Positions 1-6,403 of a DNA stretch of 11,480 nucleotides are shown here, piece by piece. How positions within the stretch are numbered: position 1 is the stretch's first letter; each line of letters starts with the position of its first letter. The stretch lies in NCBI GenBank assembly GCA_046727435.1, contig JBKPCR010000524.1:1-11480 (forward strand). Reading direction: 5' to 3'. The position numbers and the translations under genes were made by a program. The notes under the pieces were generated by a model that saw nothing but the letters and a program-made list of their open reading frames with translations, made no database searches and was not told where the DNA came from. Source of the stretch: CAVPRW01 sp046727435 [NCBI: bacterium]. Lineage in GTDB: Bacteria > Tectomicrobia > Entotheonellia > J063.

Positions 1-129
1 GTCGTAGTCCGACTGCCCCAGCGCCGCGATCTCATCAAAGTTCCCGTTGGGGATGGTGCCACAACTGAACACCGCCTGGCCGTGCTCCAGCAGGTCGATG
101 ACTTTGTTCAAGCGTCCGTTGTCCGCCAT
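1..129 (-). CDS. HpcH/HpaI-type aldolase, N-terminal part (runs off the window)
   Basis: The first 43 codons read from an ATG at 129-127 and stay open to base 1. The protein starts MADNGRLNKVIDLLEHG and continues with VFSCGTIPNGNFDEIAALG and SDYD. This resembles the N-terminus of the HpcH/HpaI aldolase / citrate lyase beta family: a helix, then a first barrel strand ending in a G-x-x-P-type turn, followed by an E-I-A-x-x-G-x-x-D segment that usually leads into the metal-binding region. Family members cleave or form C-C bonds of 2-keto-3-deoxy acids with a divalent metal, in the cytoplasm. The start is supported by a GGAG ribosome site about 8 bases upstream and by a well-spaced promoter 53-81 bases upstream. 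The catalytic residues lie outside the window, so the substrate cannot be assigned. Confidence 0.72.
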   Translation of the reverse strand, partial: MADNGRLNKVIDLLEHGQAVFSCGTIPNGNFDEIAALGQSDYD

Positions 130-181
130 GGTCGTGTCTCCTTACAGTCTCTTGGTCCGCCCAGGAGTCTGTCCCGTCAGC

Positions 182-210
182 ATCATGGGCGACTCGGCGG
201 CGTCTGTCAA
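182..210 (-). promoter_or_regulatory. Sigma70-type promoter for the aldolase gene
   Basis: On the minus strand a perfect TTGACA (-35, bases 210-205) is followed after 17 bases by CATGAT (-10, bases 187-182). Expected transcription start is near 175, giving a leader of about 45 bases that contains the GGAG ribosome site. The hexamers and spacing are read directly; activity is inferred. Confidence 0.65.
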
Positions 211-217
211 GCCGGCT

Positions 218-262
218 CATGGGCGGGTGCATGATCCCCCGACAGGGCACATGCCCGCCATG
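218..262. repeat. Imperfect inverted repeat upstream of the aldolase promoter
   Basis: CATGGGCGGGTGCATG (218-233) faces CATGCCCGCCATG (250-262). The arms pair over 13 bases with small bulges, around a 16-base spacer. The repeat begins 8 bases upstream of the -35 hexamer, where an activator or repressor could bind. No protein can be named. Confidence 0.4.
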
Positions 263-421
263 CATCCCTCTCTGGAGCGAATTGAAACTGTTCGTGGCTC
301 TACTCGATGACAGCGCATGGTCGCTGCTCGCATGAGCTGAGCAGAGGAGACAGGCGCTGCTCACCATCACTGAGAATGACCTCACCATCGATGCGCCGCA
401 CGTGAAACTATCCAGGTCCAC

Positions 422-568
422 TCACCATCCCACGCGCGACTCCAGTCGGCATCTGACAAGCGATGAAGCCCTTGGAGGTTTCGCTCGCGGCCGCGCATCG
501 GCGGCGAGCGGCGCCACGAGACCGCTGAGGACGAGGGTGAGGAGAAGCCCAATGGTGGGGCGCGTTAT
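422..568 (-). pseudogene. Relic of an ABC transporter substrate-binding gene (signal peptide only)
   Basis: A 48-codon frame on the minus strand encodes a clean signal peptide, TRPTIGLLLTLVLSGLVAP then LAADARP. This is the typical opening of the ABC_sub_bind (PF04392-like) lipoprotein/periplasmic binding proteins abundant in NC10, Rokubacteria and betaproteobacteria, usually ending LAAxAQP followed by a PRIGxL strand. Here the similarity stops right after the cleavage site and the frame ends at TGA 424-422. A GGAGGAG ribosome site stands at the right distance, but the codon in the start position is ATA (568-566) instead of ATG, and no other ATG/GTG/TTG lies upstream in frame. The mature domain of about 290 residues is absent. 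I read this as a decayed, truncated gene; a tiny expressed peptide cannot be excluded. Confidence 0.6.
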
Positions 569-752
569 GGGAGTCTCCTCCGTGCACGGATGTGTGGGGC
601 CATTCTACGCGTGATATATCAAGGAAGGAACTCAAATGTTGCAGATGAAATGAGGCTCGTGGGCACGTGTGGTGAGGTCTGACACGGGGGCTCTCGGGCC
701 TCTCGTGCGCCTCTGCTGCGCCCCGCGAGCGCGCATGGCCCTGCAGGGTCGC

Positions 753-767
753 TGTGGCGGAGGAGCC
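753..767 (-). other. Small GC hairpin just after the cupin stop codon
   Basis: GGCGG-CTCCT-CCGCC lies directly behind the TAA at 773-771 on the minus strand. It is a five-pair stem with no following T run, so at most a weak terminator or RNA 3'-end stabiliser. Confidence 0.3.
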
Positions 768-770
768 GCC

Positions 771-1187
771 TTAGGCGGGGAGGAGGTCGATCACGTGCAT
801 GATCGCGACGGTTGACCCCTGATTGGTAGTCATGTCCGAGCCGCCTTTCCGGCAGGTCCACACCGTGCCTTTGGGCGCTGGAAACGGCTGTCCATCTTTC
901 GTCGCTTCGAGCGTGCCCTCGGTCGTCTCACAGACTATGTCATTGTCCACGGTCATGACAGGTGTCGAGGCGCCCGGTTGAAAGATGACGTCACAGATGC
1001 GGATGTTGGCGTAGCCGGGGATGTTCGAGTCCGCCTCCTTCAGCACCTTGCGTTCGACCCCGGGCATGGACATTTCCCCGGCGTGGCCGCTGTGGCCCGA
1101 GCCCAGGATCACCACGGAGGCCCCCACCAGCCCCCACCGCAGAAGATCTCTCCGAACCAGGTCTGTCGTCTGTGGTGGTTGTGGCAT
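771..1187 (-). CDS. Tat-exported cupin-fold protein lacking the metal-binding histidines
   Basis: This is a 138-aa protein. The start ATG at 1187-1185 follows a strong GGGAGGAAC ribosome site, so I prefer it over an ATG 16 codons upstream. The N-terminus has a twin-arginine motif (V-R-R-D-L-L-R, Arg12-Arg13) and a hydrophobic stretch to about residue 35 (ASVVILGSG...HAG), a likely Tat signal. Residues 50-138 form a small one-domain cupin: FQPGASTPVMTVD is the first motif, ETTEGTLEATKDG the hairpin, then PKGTVW, NQG and a final strand HVIDLLPA. In ordinary cupins the first motif carries H-x-H and a glutamate that bind a metal. Those histidines are missing here, so a binding or structural role in the periplasm is more likely than oxygenase or isomerase activity. 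Its own promoter lies at 1275-1302. Confidence 0.7.
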   Translation of the reverse strand: MPQPPQTTDLVRRDLLRWGLVGASVVILGSGHSGHAGEMSMPGVERKVLKEADSNIPGYANIRICDVIFQPGASTPVMTVDNDIVCETTEGTLEATKDGQPFPAPKGTVWTCRKGGSDMTTNQGSTVAIMHVIDLLPA

Positions 1188-1232
1188 GAGCTGTTCCTCC
1201 CTCTCGCAAAAGGCTCCTGATCCGCTGCCGCC

Positions 1233-1245
1233 CATGGGCGGGTGC
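1233..1245. repeat. 13-bp sequence shared with the aldolase upstream region
   Basis: CATGGGCGGGTGC occurs here and at 218-230, both times upstream of a minus-strand gene. Here it would lie in the transcribed leader of the cupin gene; at 218-230 it lies upstream of a -35 box. Two copies in 1 kb of GC-rich DNA could still be chance. Confidence 0.3.
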
Positions 1246-1274
1246 GCGCTGCACGAGATATGGAAACTCGCCCC

Positions 1275-1302
1275 ATTGTCCCGCGTGGCCTGCAGGAGTC
1301 AA
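1275..1302 (-). promoter_or_regulatory. Sigma70-like promoter for the cupin gene
   Basis: On the minus strand TTGACT (1302-1297) is followed after 16 bases by GACAAT (1280-1275), five and four matches to consensus. The predicted start near 1268 gives a leader of about 80 bases ending in the GGGAGG ribosome site. Confidence 0.5.
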
Positions 1303-1422
1303 TCGCGGGGTCACGCGAGACGGTTATGCCTCCTCTCGGTGAAGGGCGGAGGCGAGCGCACCACCAGTGCCCATGAGCCTTCAATGGTTCACAGCCGTGG
1401 AGACCATTCGTGGAGACGGCAG

Positions 1423-2487
1423 TCAACCGCCACGCCCTCGGCGTCGCCCCGCCACCCGGTCCGTCGAGGGCCGTGCCAGCCCGGGTTGGCGACGAACCTC
1501 AGGGGCCACGCGGCGGAACCGTGCCTTGTACTCGTCGAAATTCCAGGTCGTGAGAAACGTCTGGGCCGCAGCTTGGCCCGACGCGTAGAGCGCCGCCTTC
1601 TGGGGTTGGGTGAGGTCGAACTGGGTCGGCGGGATCCCCAGGTCGTCGATCCGGATCGTCCGCGCCGCCACATCGGGGAGTTCCATCGCATGGGCGTCAT
1701 GGGCCACGACCGCGGTGTGGAAGAGCGCCGCGAACAGCGTCAGTGGGCCACGGACCCGATACTCGACCCTGACCTCCGCGGTCGGGTCGGTCGGGTCTGA
1801 CACCAGGGCAAAGCCGAAGGTGGGCCATGCGGGCACGGCCGGCGGCGGCGTGTCAAACAGCTCGATCGGGAAGTTGCTCAGCAGGCCCCCGTCGACGATA
1901 TAGCACCTCTGGCCCAGCGTGTTCGTCACCCTGACGGGTGTGAAAAAGTACGGGATGCTCATGCTCATCCGCACCGCCAGGGCCACCTCCAGGCGCTCCG
2001 GGGCAATGCCATAGGCCTGGGCGTCGTCGGGTAAGATCAGCATGATCCCGCGCGAGATGTCGGAGGCCACCACGTGCACCTTGAATCGGTAGCGCGTCTC
2101 GGTCTCACCAGGCAGGACCAGATCGCCGAACGTCTTCACCCCTTTGGTGGCGAGCCATTCGTGCATGAGGGTGAGGAAGGCATCACCCTTGTACATGCCG
2201 AGGTCCGTGAGGATGCCCAGATAGTTGCCAACCAAGGGGATGCGGCTCAAGACCGTCGCTGGGTCCATGAGCGTCGTGAAGTCCAGGTCCATGAAGATCG
2301 GCTGCAGCTCGGCGGCGGTATAGCCGGCTCCGAGCAGCGCCGCCACGATGGCCCCAGCCGAGGTGCCCGCCAGGTTGTAGAACTGATAGCCGGAGGCCTC
2401 GGTCACCGCGGCGGCCCCGAGCAGGGCGATGCCCTTGACGCCGCCGCCCTCGAAGACGGCATCAACTCGCCGGTCCGCATGGCCCAT
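1423..2487 (-). CDS. Patatin-like phospholipase (lipid acyl hydrolase)
   Basis: This 354-aa protein has the complete patatin Ser-Asp dyad. The oxyanion loop GGGVKG is at residues 14-19, the nucleophile elbow G-T-S-A-G at 41-45 (Ser43), and the catalytic aspartate in V-D-G-G at 198-201 (Asp199), followed by LLSNFPIELF. There is no signal peptide, so a cytosolic or membrane-surface enzyme cleaving acyl chains from phospholipids or other lipids is expected. The length is usual for single-domain bacterial patatins. The last 25 residues are Arg/Gly/Pro-rich and look unstructured. The ATG at 2487-2485 has a GGGGAGG ribosome site 5 bases upstream. The gene stands alone, without a neighbour hinting at an effector or CBASS-type defence role. 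A possible promoter overlaps the hairpin at 2545-2580. Confidence 0.9.
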   Translation of the reverse strand: MGHADRRVDAVFEGGGVKGIALLGAAAVTEASGYQFYNLAGTSAGAIVAALLGAGYTAAELQPIFMDLDFTTLMDPATVLSRIPLVGNYLGILTDLGMYKGDAFLTLMHEWLATKGVKTFGDLVLPGETETRYRFKVHVVASDISRGIMLILPDDAQAYGIAPERLEVALAVRMSMSIPYFFTPVRVTNTLGQRCYIVDGGLLSNFPIELFDTPPPAVPAWPTFGFALVSDPTDPTAEVRVEYRVRGPLTLFAALFHTAVVAHDAHAMELPDVAARTIRIDDLGIPPTQFDLTQPQKAALYASGQAAAQTFLTTWNFDEYKARFRRVAPEVRRQPGLARPSTDRVAGRRRGRGG

Positions 2488-2544
2488 GGCTGCCTCCCCT
2501 CGCGGTATGCCCCATCAGCGCGACTGCAAAGCGCTCGCATCGAG

Positions 2545-2580
2545 CCCCGCTGGCGCCCAATGATAAGGGTGCCAGCGGGG
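2545..2580. promoter_or_regulatory. Strong hairpin overlapping a candidate patatin promoter
   Basis: CCCCGCTGGC (2545-2554) and GCCAGCGGGG (2571-2580) are perfect complements, extended inward by three more pairs, leaving a 10-base loop. There is no T run on either side, so it does not look like a simple intrinsic terminator. On the minus strand a TTGGCA (2590-2585) and a TATCAT (2565-2560), 19 bases apart, could be the patatin promoter. The -10 would sit in the loop and one arm would fill the spacer. The spacing is long, so the promoter part is tentative. Confidence 0.45.
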
Positions 2581-2740
2581 ACCCTGCCAAGGCTGCACCC
2601 CTCCACCGTCGCTCGAGTCGCGCCGCCTGTCCATCTTGCACCGGCAATGCTGCCGACTTCGCCGGCAGAAACCACCGTCGATCCACAGGGACTCGGCCCG
2701 GCGCCGGACGACGGTGATGCGCCTACGGCGGCTGGCCGCC

Positions 2741-3055
2741 TCACCCCGCGAGGGCGCGCTCTACCTGGTCCAGATGCCGACGGCGGTGAATGGCGCGCGT
2801 CAGTGACCGGGGGCGTACCGCCAGGATGGCCCCGATGATTGGCGCCGGGAGGGTTTCGGCCTGACGGTCCACAGCTTCAGCCGCCGCGACCACCGCGTGC
2901 CTGATCTGGGCCGGGGCGATGGTGCGCCGCCAGGGCGACATGGCGTGATTCATCCCATCGACCATGTCCCGAAGGGGCGGGATGTCGACCCTCCCCGTGC
3001 GCTCCCATTCCTCGAACTTCGACAAGGAGAACCCATCCCAAAAGGCGAGGTGCAT
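2741..3055 (-). CDS. Unrecognised ORF, perhaps the 3' end of a larger gene
   Basis: A 104-codon frame with coding-like GC-rich third positions starts at ATG 3055-3053, with only a weak ribosome site, and ends at TGA 2743-2741. It is in the same reading frame as the solute-binding fragment just upstream, separated from it by one TAG and six codons. I do not recognise the protein. It is soluble, rich in Trp/Arg/Ala, with the segment LSKFEEWERTGRVD near residue 12 and a helical middle (QIRHAVVAAAEAVDRQAE). The FEEWE...G...D pattern is faintly like the C-terminus of MttB-family (trimethylamine methyltransferase-like) proteins, but this is not enough for a name. It may be a remnant joined to the ABC fragment by a deletion. 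Confidence 0.4.
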   Translation of the reverse strand: MHLAFWDGFSLSKFEEWERTGRVDIPPLRDMVDGMNHAMSPWRRTIAPAQIRHAVVAAAEAVDRQAETLPAPIIGAILAVRPRSLTRAIHRRRHLDQVERALAG

Positions 3056-3073
3056 CAGTCCAATCCCGACCCG

Positions 3074-3262
3074 CTAGGCTCTCGCCTTTTCCGGATCATA
3101 TGGATAGCGCTCGGAGAGGTCCTGAAAGCCTTTGGCTCCTGGCGGCAGGAAGCCCCATTGCGGTCCTCCATGGCTCAGCAGCGCCGCTTTGGCGATGGCC
3201 CGGCGATCGATGCCATATCCGGCGAGCGCCACGCGGACTTTTGGGTCATCGAACTGAGTGGG
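3074..3262 (-). pseudogene. Internal fragment of a family-5 solute-binding protein (peptide/nickel ABC type)
   Basis: The minus-strand frame encodes QFDDPKVRVALAGYGIDR, then RAIAKAALLSHGGPQWGFLPP, then YPYDPEKARA before TAG (3076-3074). This matches the conserved middle of SBP_bac_5 proteins: F-x-D-x-x-V-R-x-A-x-x-x-x-I-D-R, then a G-x-P...PPG loop and Y-x-Y-D-P-E-K-A-R-A-L-L. Only about 60 of the usual roughly 500 residues are present. There is no signal peptide, no N-terminal lobe and no C-terminal lobe. The 5' side abuts the stop codon of the next gene (3266-3264) and the 3' side ends in TAG exactly where the family continues with leucines. I interpret it as a recombination scar. Confidence 0.7.
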
Positions 3263-3263
3263 C

Positions 3264-3998
3264 TTAGAAGGTGGCTCCTTTGCCTTCTCGGCGCCACATG
3301 AGCACTCCAAGCGTGAGCATCCATACCAGAAAAATGGAACTCGCCGGCATAGTGATCGCCATCGCCAACTCAGAAAACCCCGTATATGCCATCACGACAG
3401 CCGCGACCGTTGTGGGCACGCCTGCCACGACGGCGAGTCCACCCAACCACTTCGGATACGTGGAGTCAGCCAACAGCGCGACCCCGTACACGGTCACCGT
3501 GAGGCCGAATAAGAGACTCAGCGTACTAGCTAACCCGATCTCGACTTGGCGGACGGCGAACGCAGCATGAAAGGCTCCGTCCTTTTGCGCTGCCGGCGCG
3601 GCGGCCCAGGCGTCCACCATGGCCTTGAGGGCAACCCCATCGACCGCCTGAAGTACCATGGCCACGGCCAGACTGGCGATCGCCTGGCCCGCCGCGAGCC
3701 GTGCCCACCCTATGCCGCTCGCCACCTCCAGCTGTTGAGCCAGGCACAGGAGCGGGGCCACCATCAGCGCGACTCCCGCGAGTTACGTCAGGTGGCTTGC
3801 CACCCACAGGTGGTCCGCGGCGTATTCGGCGAATGCCGCCATGGCTTCGTTCGGATTGGCTTCCAACGGATGCAGAGATGTCCCCACGAACAGCAGGACA
3901 CTCCCAGCAAGGGCGCATGTCGCTCCAATTCTGCTTTCGTTGCGGTACAACATCCTTTTTATCCGTCGTCTCATGGCCTTGCGCTGCGGGCTCACCAT
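3264..3998 (-). pseudogene. Conserved multi-pass membrane protein gene interrupted by an in-frame TAA
   Basis: Two frames on the minus strand are exactly in register: 3998-3786 and 3782-3264, separated only by TAA at 3785-3783. Read through, they give one protein of about 244 residues (about 229 from the second possible start, Met at 3953), with around six hydrophobic segments. The first part ends EYAADHLWVASHLT; the second resumes LAGVALMVAPLLCLAQQLE. Integral membrane proteins of this DUF4386-like type usually have H-L-x-Q followed by a leucine-rich helix here, so the stop most likely replaces Gln (CAA to TAA). Everything else appears intact, including the last helix and a basic end (LGVLMWRREGKGATF). 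Function is unknown. Either a recent nonsense mutation or a base-call error explains the break. A re-start at ATG 3764 would lack the first helix. Confidence 0.7.
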
Positions 3999-4163
3999 GG
4001 CGTCTCAGGCGGATGTGCCCTGATACATCGATATTTGGGCCACTGTTCGGGCGGCCTCTTACATGTGCCAGGTTAGGCGCCACAGAGGTTTGCAACTGCG
4101 AAGAGAATCAGCTCTCAAGCCGTACGAAGAATGTTAGCCAAAGGACGGGGTTTTCAAGAGCAC

Positions 4164-4577
4164 TCAAGCTGACCGTCTCCCAGCCGCCCGTGTCGCGATG
4201 CGCTCCGGTGTTACCGTGATGAGCACCCGTGGCTCCGTTTGCCAGCGCGCAAGGTAGCCGTCCACCTCGTTCGGTGCCCTATAGCGTTCGATGATCCTAC
4301 GGGCCTCGTCCCAGATGTCTTGGTCGTTGCAAGTCGCCGTCCCAGAGATGACAACGTAGTTCGAGGCGACGGGCGGATCGTAGATGCACACGGAGATGCG
4401 AGGATCCCGTTGCAGGTGGCGGTATTTCAGGCGATCGTTGCGGGTGATCAAGGTCAACACTTTGCCATCGTACCGGTACCAGTTCGGTGTCAGATGCGGA
4501 GTGCCGTTCCGATTAACCGTCGCCACCACCGCGATGTGCGGCGCGGTGAGATAGGCTGTGATCTCCTGTGGATTCAT
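4164..4577 (-). CDS. PPOX-class FMN/F420-dependent oxidoreductase
   Basis: This 137-aa protein starts at ATG 4577-4575, which has an AGGAGGG ribosome site 6 bases upstream; a longer reading from 4655 has no such support. It shows the split-barrel flavin-binding fold of the pyridoxamine-phosphate-oxidase superfamily. Strand one is IAVVATVNRNGTPHLTP with the characteristic T-x-x-x-G-x-P-x-x-x-P-x-W turn, then YDGKVLTLITRNDRLKYRH with a cofactor-contacting basic stretch. Next come DPRISVCIYDP and YVVISGTATC, and a C-terminal helix. Single-domain members of this size often reduce substrates with F420 or FMN, or bind haem-derived ligands. The actual substrate cannot be deduced. It stands between two broken genes but is itself intact and has a clear TGA stop. 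Confidence 0.8.
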   Translation of the reverse strand: MNPQEITAYLTAPHIAVVATVNRNGTPHLTPNWYRYDGKVLTLITRNDRLKYRHLQRDPRISVCIYDPPVASNYVVISGTATCNDQDIWDEARRIIERYRAPNEVDGYLARWQTEPRVLITVTPERIATRAAGRRSA

Positions 4578-4667
4578 CGTGGTCCCTCCTGGCAGCCCCG
4601 GCGGGGCTGGTAAGTGTGGCGGTCGCGTAACGAGCATAGCGAATGAGCGCTCCACTGGGACACAATA

Positions 4668-5237
4668 TTAGATTGGCCTCCTGATCCAGCCGTCCGCCGC
4701 ATGCAGAAAGCTCCAATTTCGTGCAGTCTCGTTTTTTTGAAGATCGATTAGCGCATCTTGTGGATTAAATATATCGTAACCTGTATCAAGAACGACGTTC
4801 AGAAATTGCTCGTGTGTATGGGTATTCCTTATGTTGATCTCCTCGTCCAAGAGCTGCAATAAGTCCTCCAAAGGAGTCATCAGCATTGGCACTTGCTTGT
4901 GTAAAGCAATAAGGGCCTTCTGACGTCCTTTCTGGCTCTTAAGAGCCCGAACACTCGCAGTATCATGTGTAACCGCTATCAACAATCCTAGAGCCCGTTC
5001 TCGCAACTCGTAGATACGGACAAAATAATTCTCCAAGTAATAGGCCAGCTATGTCAAAGCCAGGTCAATATTTCTCTGGGAGGCAAGCATTTCAAGTTGA
5101 TCTGCAACAATTCGTAGACGGTGAGTGCTTCCGGCAAGCTGCCCCCACCATGTTTCCGCCTCTTCACCTACGTTGGTCTCCCACCAAACAAACTGCAGCC
5201 CTGGCGTTCTTCCGGAGAGTGTCCCGTCGTTCGTCAT
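4668..5237 (-). pseudogene. HEPN-like protein gene interrupted by an in-frame amber codon
   Basis: The minus-strand frame starts at ATG 5237 with an AAGGA ribosome site and runs 62 codons to TAG (5051-5049). In the same frame it continues without another stop for 127 codons to TAA at 4670-4668. Read as one, it gives about 190 residues, largely helical. The join ...NIDLALT-x-LAYYLENYFVRIYELRER... looks like one continuous helix, so the TAG probably replaces Gln (CAG). The second half carries R-N-T-H-T-H (R-x4-H), the signature of HEPN ribonuclease-like domains, and the helix pattern recalls Cthe_2314-type HEPN proteins. HEPN proteins often act in toxin-antitoxin or anti-phage systems. No antitoxin is adjacent. 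The stretch is clearly AT-richer than its neighbours, which suggests horizontal acquisition, and it lies 27 bases behind a damaged recombinase gene. Family assignment is moderate. Confidence 0.55.
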
Positions 5238-5264
5238 GGCTTCCTTATCATCAGCATAAACGCG

Positions 5265-5951
5265 CTAGGCAGTCAACCCGCCGCCCGCGCCTGGCAGCTT
5301 GCGGAAGTCCCACCCCGAGAGGTGCTCTGGGACGACCTTGGCGACGACGCGGTTCTTCCCGGGCTTGCCGTCCTGCAGCATGTCCTCCAGGTACTGCTCG
5401 CCCTCGTCCCCCAAATACCGCGTGAGGACCTGCCGCGATCCCTCCTGCAATCCCAACGAGAGGATGGCCCGGGCCCGAAAGCCCTCATTCGTCGTCGGAT
5501 CGAGCGCATCGAGGAGGGCACGGGCTTCCTGCGGGGAAAAGGCGGGGGGCATCCCCTGCCACCGGCTGATGGCGGGTCGCTCAATCGCTTGCACTAGATT
5601 GGCGGCGATGACCTCGAATTGGACGAGATGCCGGAAGAGGCTGGACAGCGCCGAGAGCCGCCGGCAGATGGTGGTCGGGTGCAGGCGCTGCACTTCCCGC
5701 AGGTGGCGTTCATACGCCATCATCGTTTTGCGATCCACTTGCCGCAACTCCTTCCGGGAGGTGATCCCGAAGAGGCGCATGAAGCGTCGCACATCCCCCG
5801 CATAGGCCTGCCGGATCTCCCGGCTTTTGCGGCTGGCCAGCCAGACCCCTTCTTGAGGCAGGCTGGCCAAGGCGTCCAGCGTGGAGCGGATGGGCTTGCC
5901 CTCGGTGGGGACAGGTCGTTGAGCCGTGGCAGTGTCGAACATCGCTGGCAT
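5265..5951 (-). pseudogene. Tyrosine recombinase with intact DNA-binding domain and replaced catalytic domain
   Basis: The 228-codon frame starts at ATG 5951 behind GGAGG; a second ATG at 5942 is an alternative. Residues 34-125 are a good N-terminal SAM-like (core-binding) phage-integrase domain: RQAYAGDVRRFMRLFGI, KTMMAYERHLREVQ and RRLSALSSLFRHLV. Residues 130-169 begin the catalytic domain (AFSPQEARALLDALD ... RAILSLGLQ). The family normally continues with G-x-R-x-x-E-(I/L), carrying the first catalytic arginine. Here, after Gln169 (about base 5445), the protein switches to about 59 unrelated residues, EGSRQVLTRYLGDEGEQYLE and onward to FRKLPGAGGGLTA. The catalytic Arg, His-x-x-Arg and Tyr are all absent. 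The tail is in frame and has coding-like codon use, so it looks like the 3' end of another gene joined by deletion. It could still bind DNA but not recombine it. Confidence 0.75.
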
Positions 5952-5991
5952 GGTCCTCCATCTGTAAGAAACTCGGAATTCGTGTGCCTCC

Positions 5992-6020
5992 ACTCTACCA
6001 TGGGAACCCGTGTGAGACAA
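5992..6020 (-). promoter_or_regulatory. Sigma70-like promoter for the recombinase gene
   Basis: On the minus strand TTGTCT (6020-6015) and TAGAGT (5997-5992) are 17 bases apart, four of six matches each. The start would lie near 5985, about 34 bases before the ATG at 5951. Confidence 0.4.
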
Positions 6021-6208
6021 CGGGATCACCGCTGCTGGGCTACCCAATCCCCTGTGAATCAAGGCCTCAACCTGGTAATTTATTCATTGATGCGGACCCG
6101 ACAGCGAAAACAAGACCAGCATTGCAGCTTCATGCCATCTGCACATCCCTGACGCGTATCCTACCTCTGTCCCACACGCCAGCACTCGCATACGCATAAG
6201 CTCAACAT

Positions 6209-6352
6209 TGACTCTGTTGGTTAAGTTGCGGCGGTCAATGGTCAATGCCATGGGAGTAGGTTCACTAGAGGAATGGCCTTGGTCTCTCTGGCTTTCAACC
6301 CTTGTATGGAAGACCACTTGTCTACGCATTCTTGAATTAACCAATAGAGTCA
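6209..6352. mobile_element. MITE-like 144-bp element with 18-bp terminal inverted repeats
   Basis: The left end TGACTCTGTTGGTTAAGT (6209-6226) and the reverse complement of the right end, TGACTCTATTGGTTAATT (6352-6335), agree at 16 of 18 positions, and both begin with TGACTCT. The 108 bases between them hold no convincing gene. The element lies in the intergenic space between the recombinase and yihY. No clear target-site duplication is visible. An alternative reading is a pair of operator half-sites. Confidence 0.45.
6233..6246 (+). repeat. Tandem 7-bp repeat inside the MITE-like element
   Basis: GGTCAAT occurs twice in direct tandem, next to the left inverted end. Short tandem subterminal repeats occur in some transposable elements as transposase sites; here it is only an observation. 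Confidence 0.4.
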
Positions 6353-6403
6353 GTCATGGCCATGTTTGGACGGGTGGCCTGGATACCGGAGCGGAGGTAA
6401 GTC

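Noticed and set aside
2074-2838. Long plus-strand frame opposite the patatin gene
   Set aside because: It is a mirror of GC-rich codons of the patatin gene, with no ribosome site and no recognisable domain, while the minus strand has a complete patatin.
6084-6344. Minus-strand 86-codon frame upstream of the recombinase
   Set aside because: It spans the MITE-like inverted repeat and the recombinase upstream region, has no ribosome site and no protein-like pattern.
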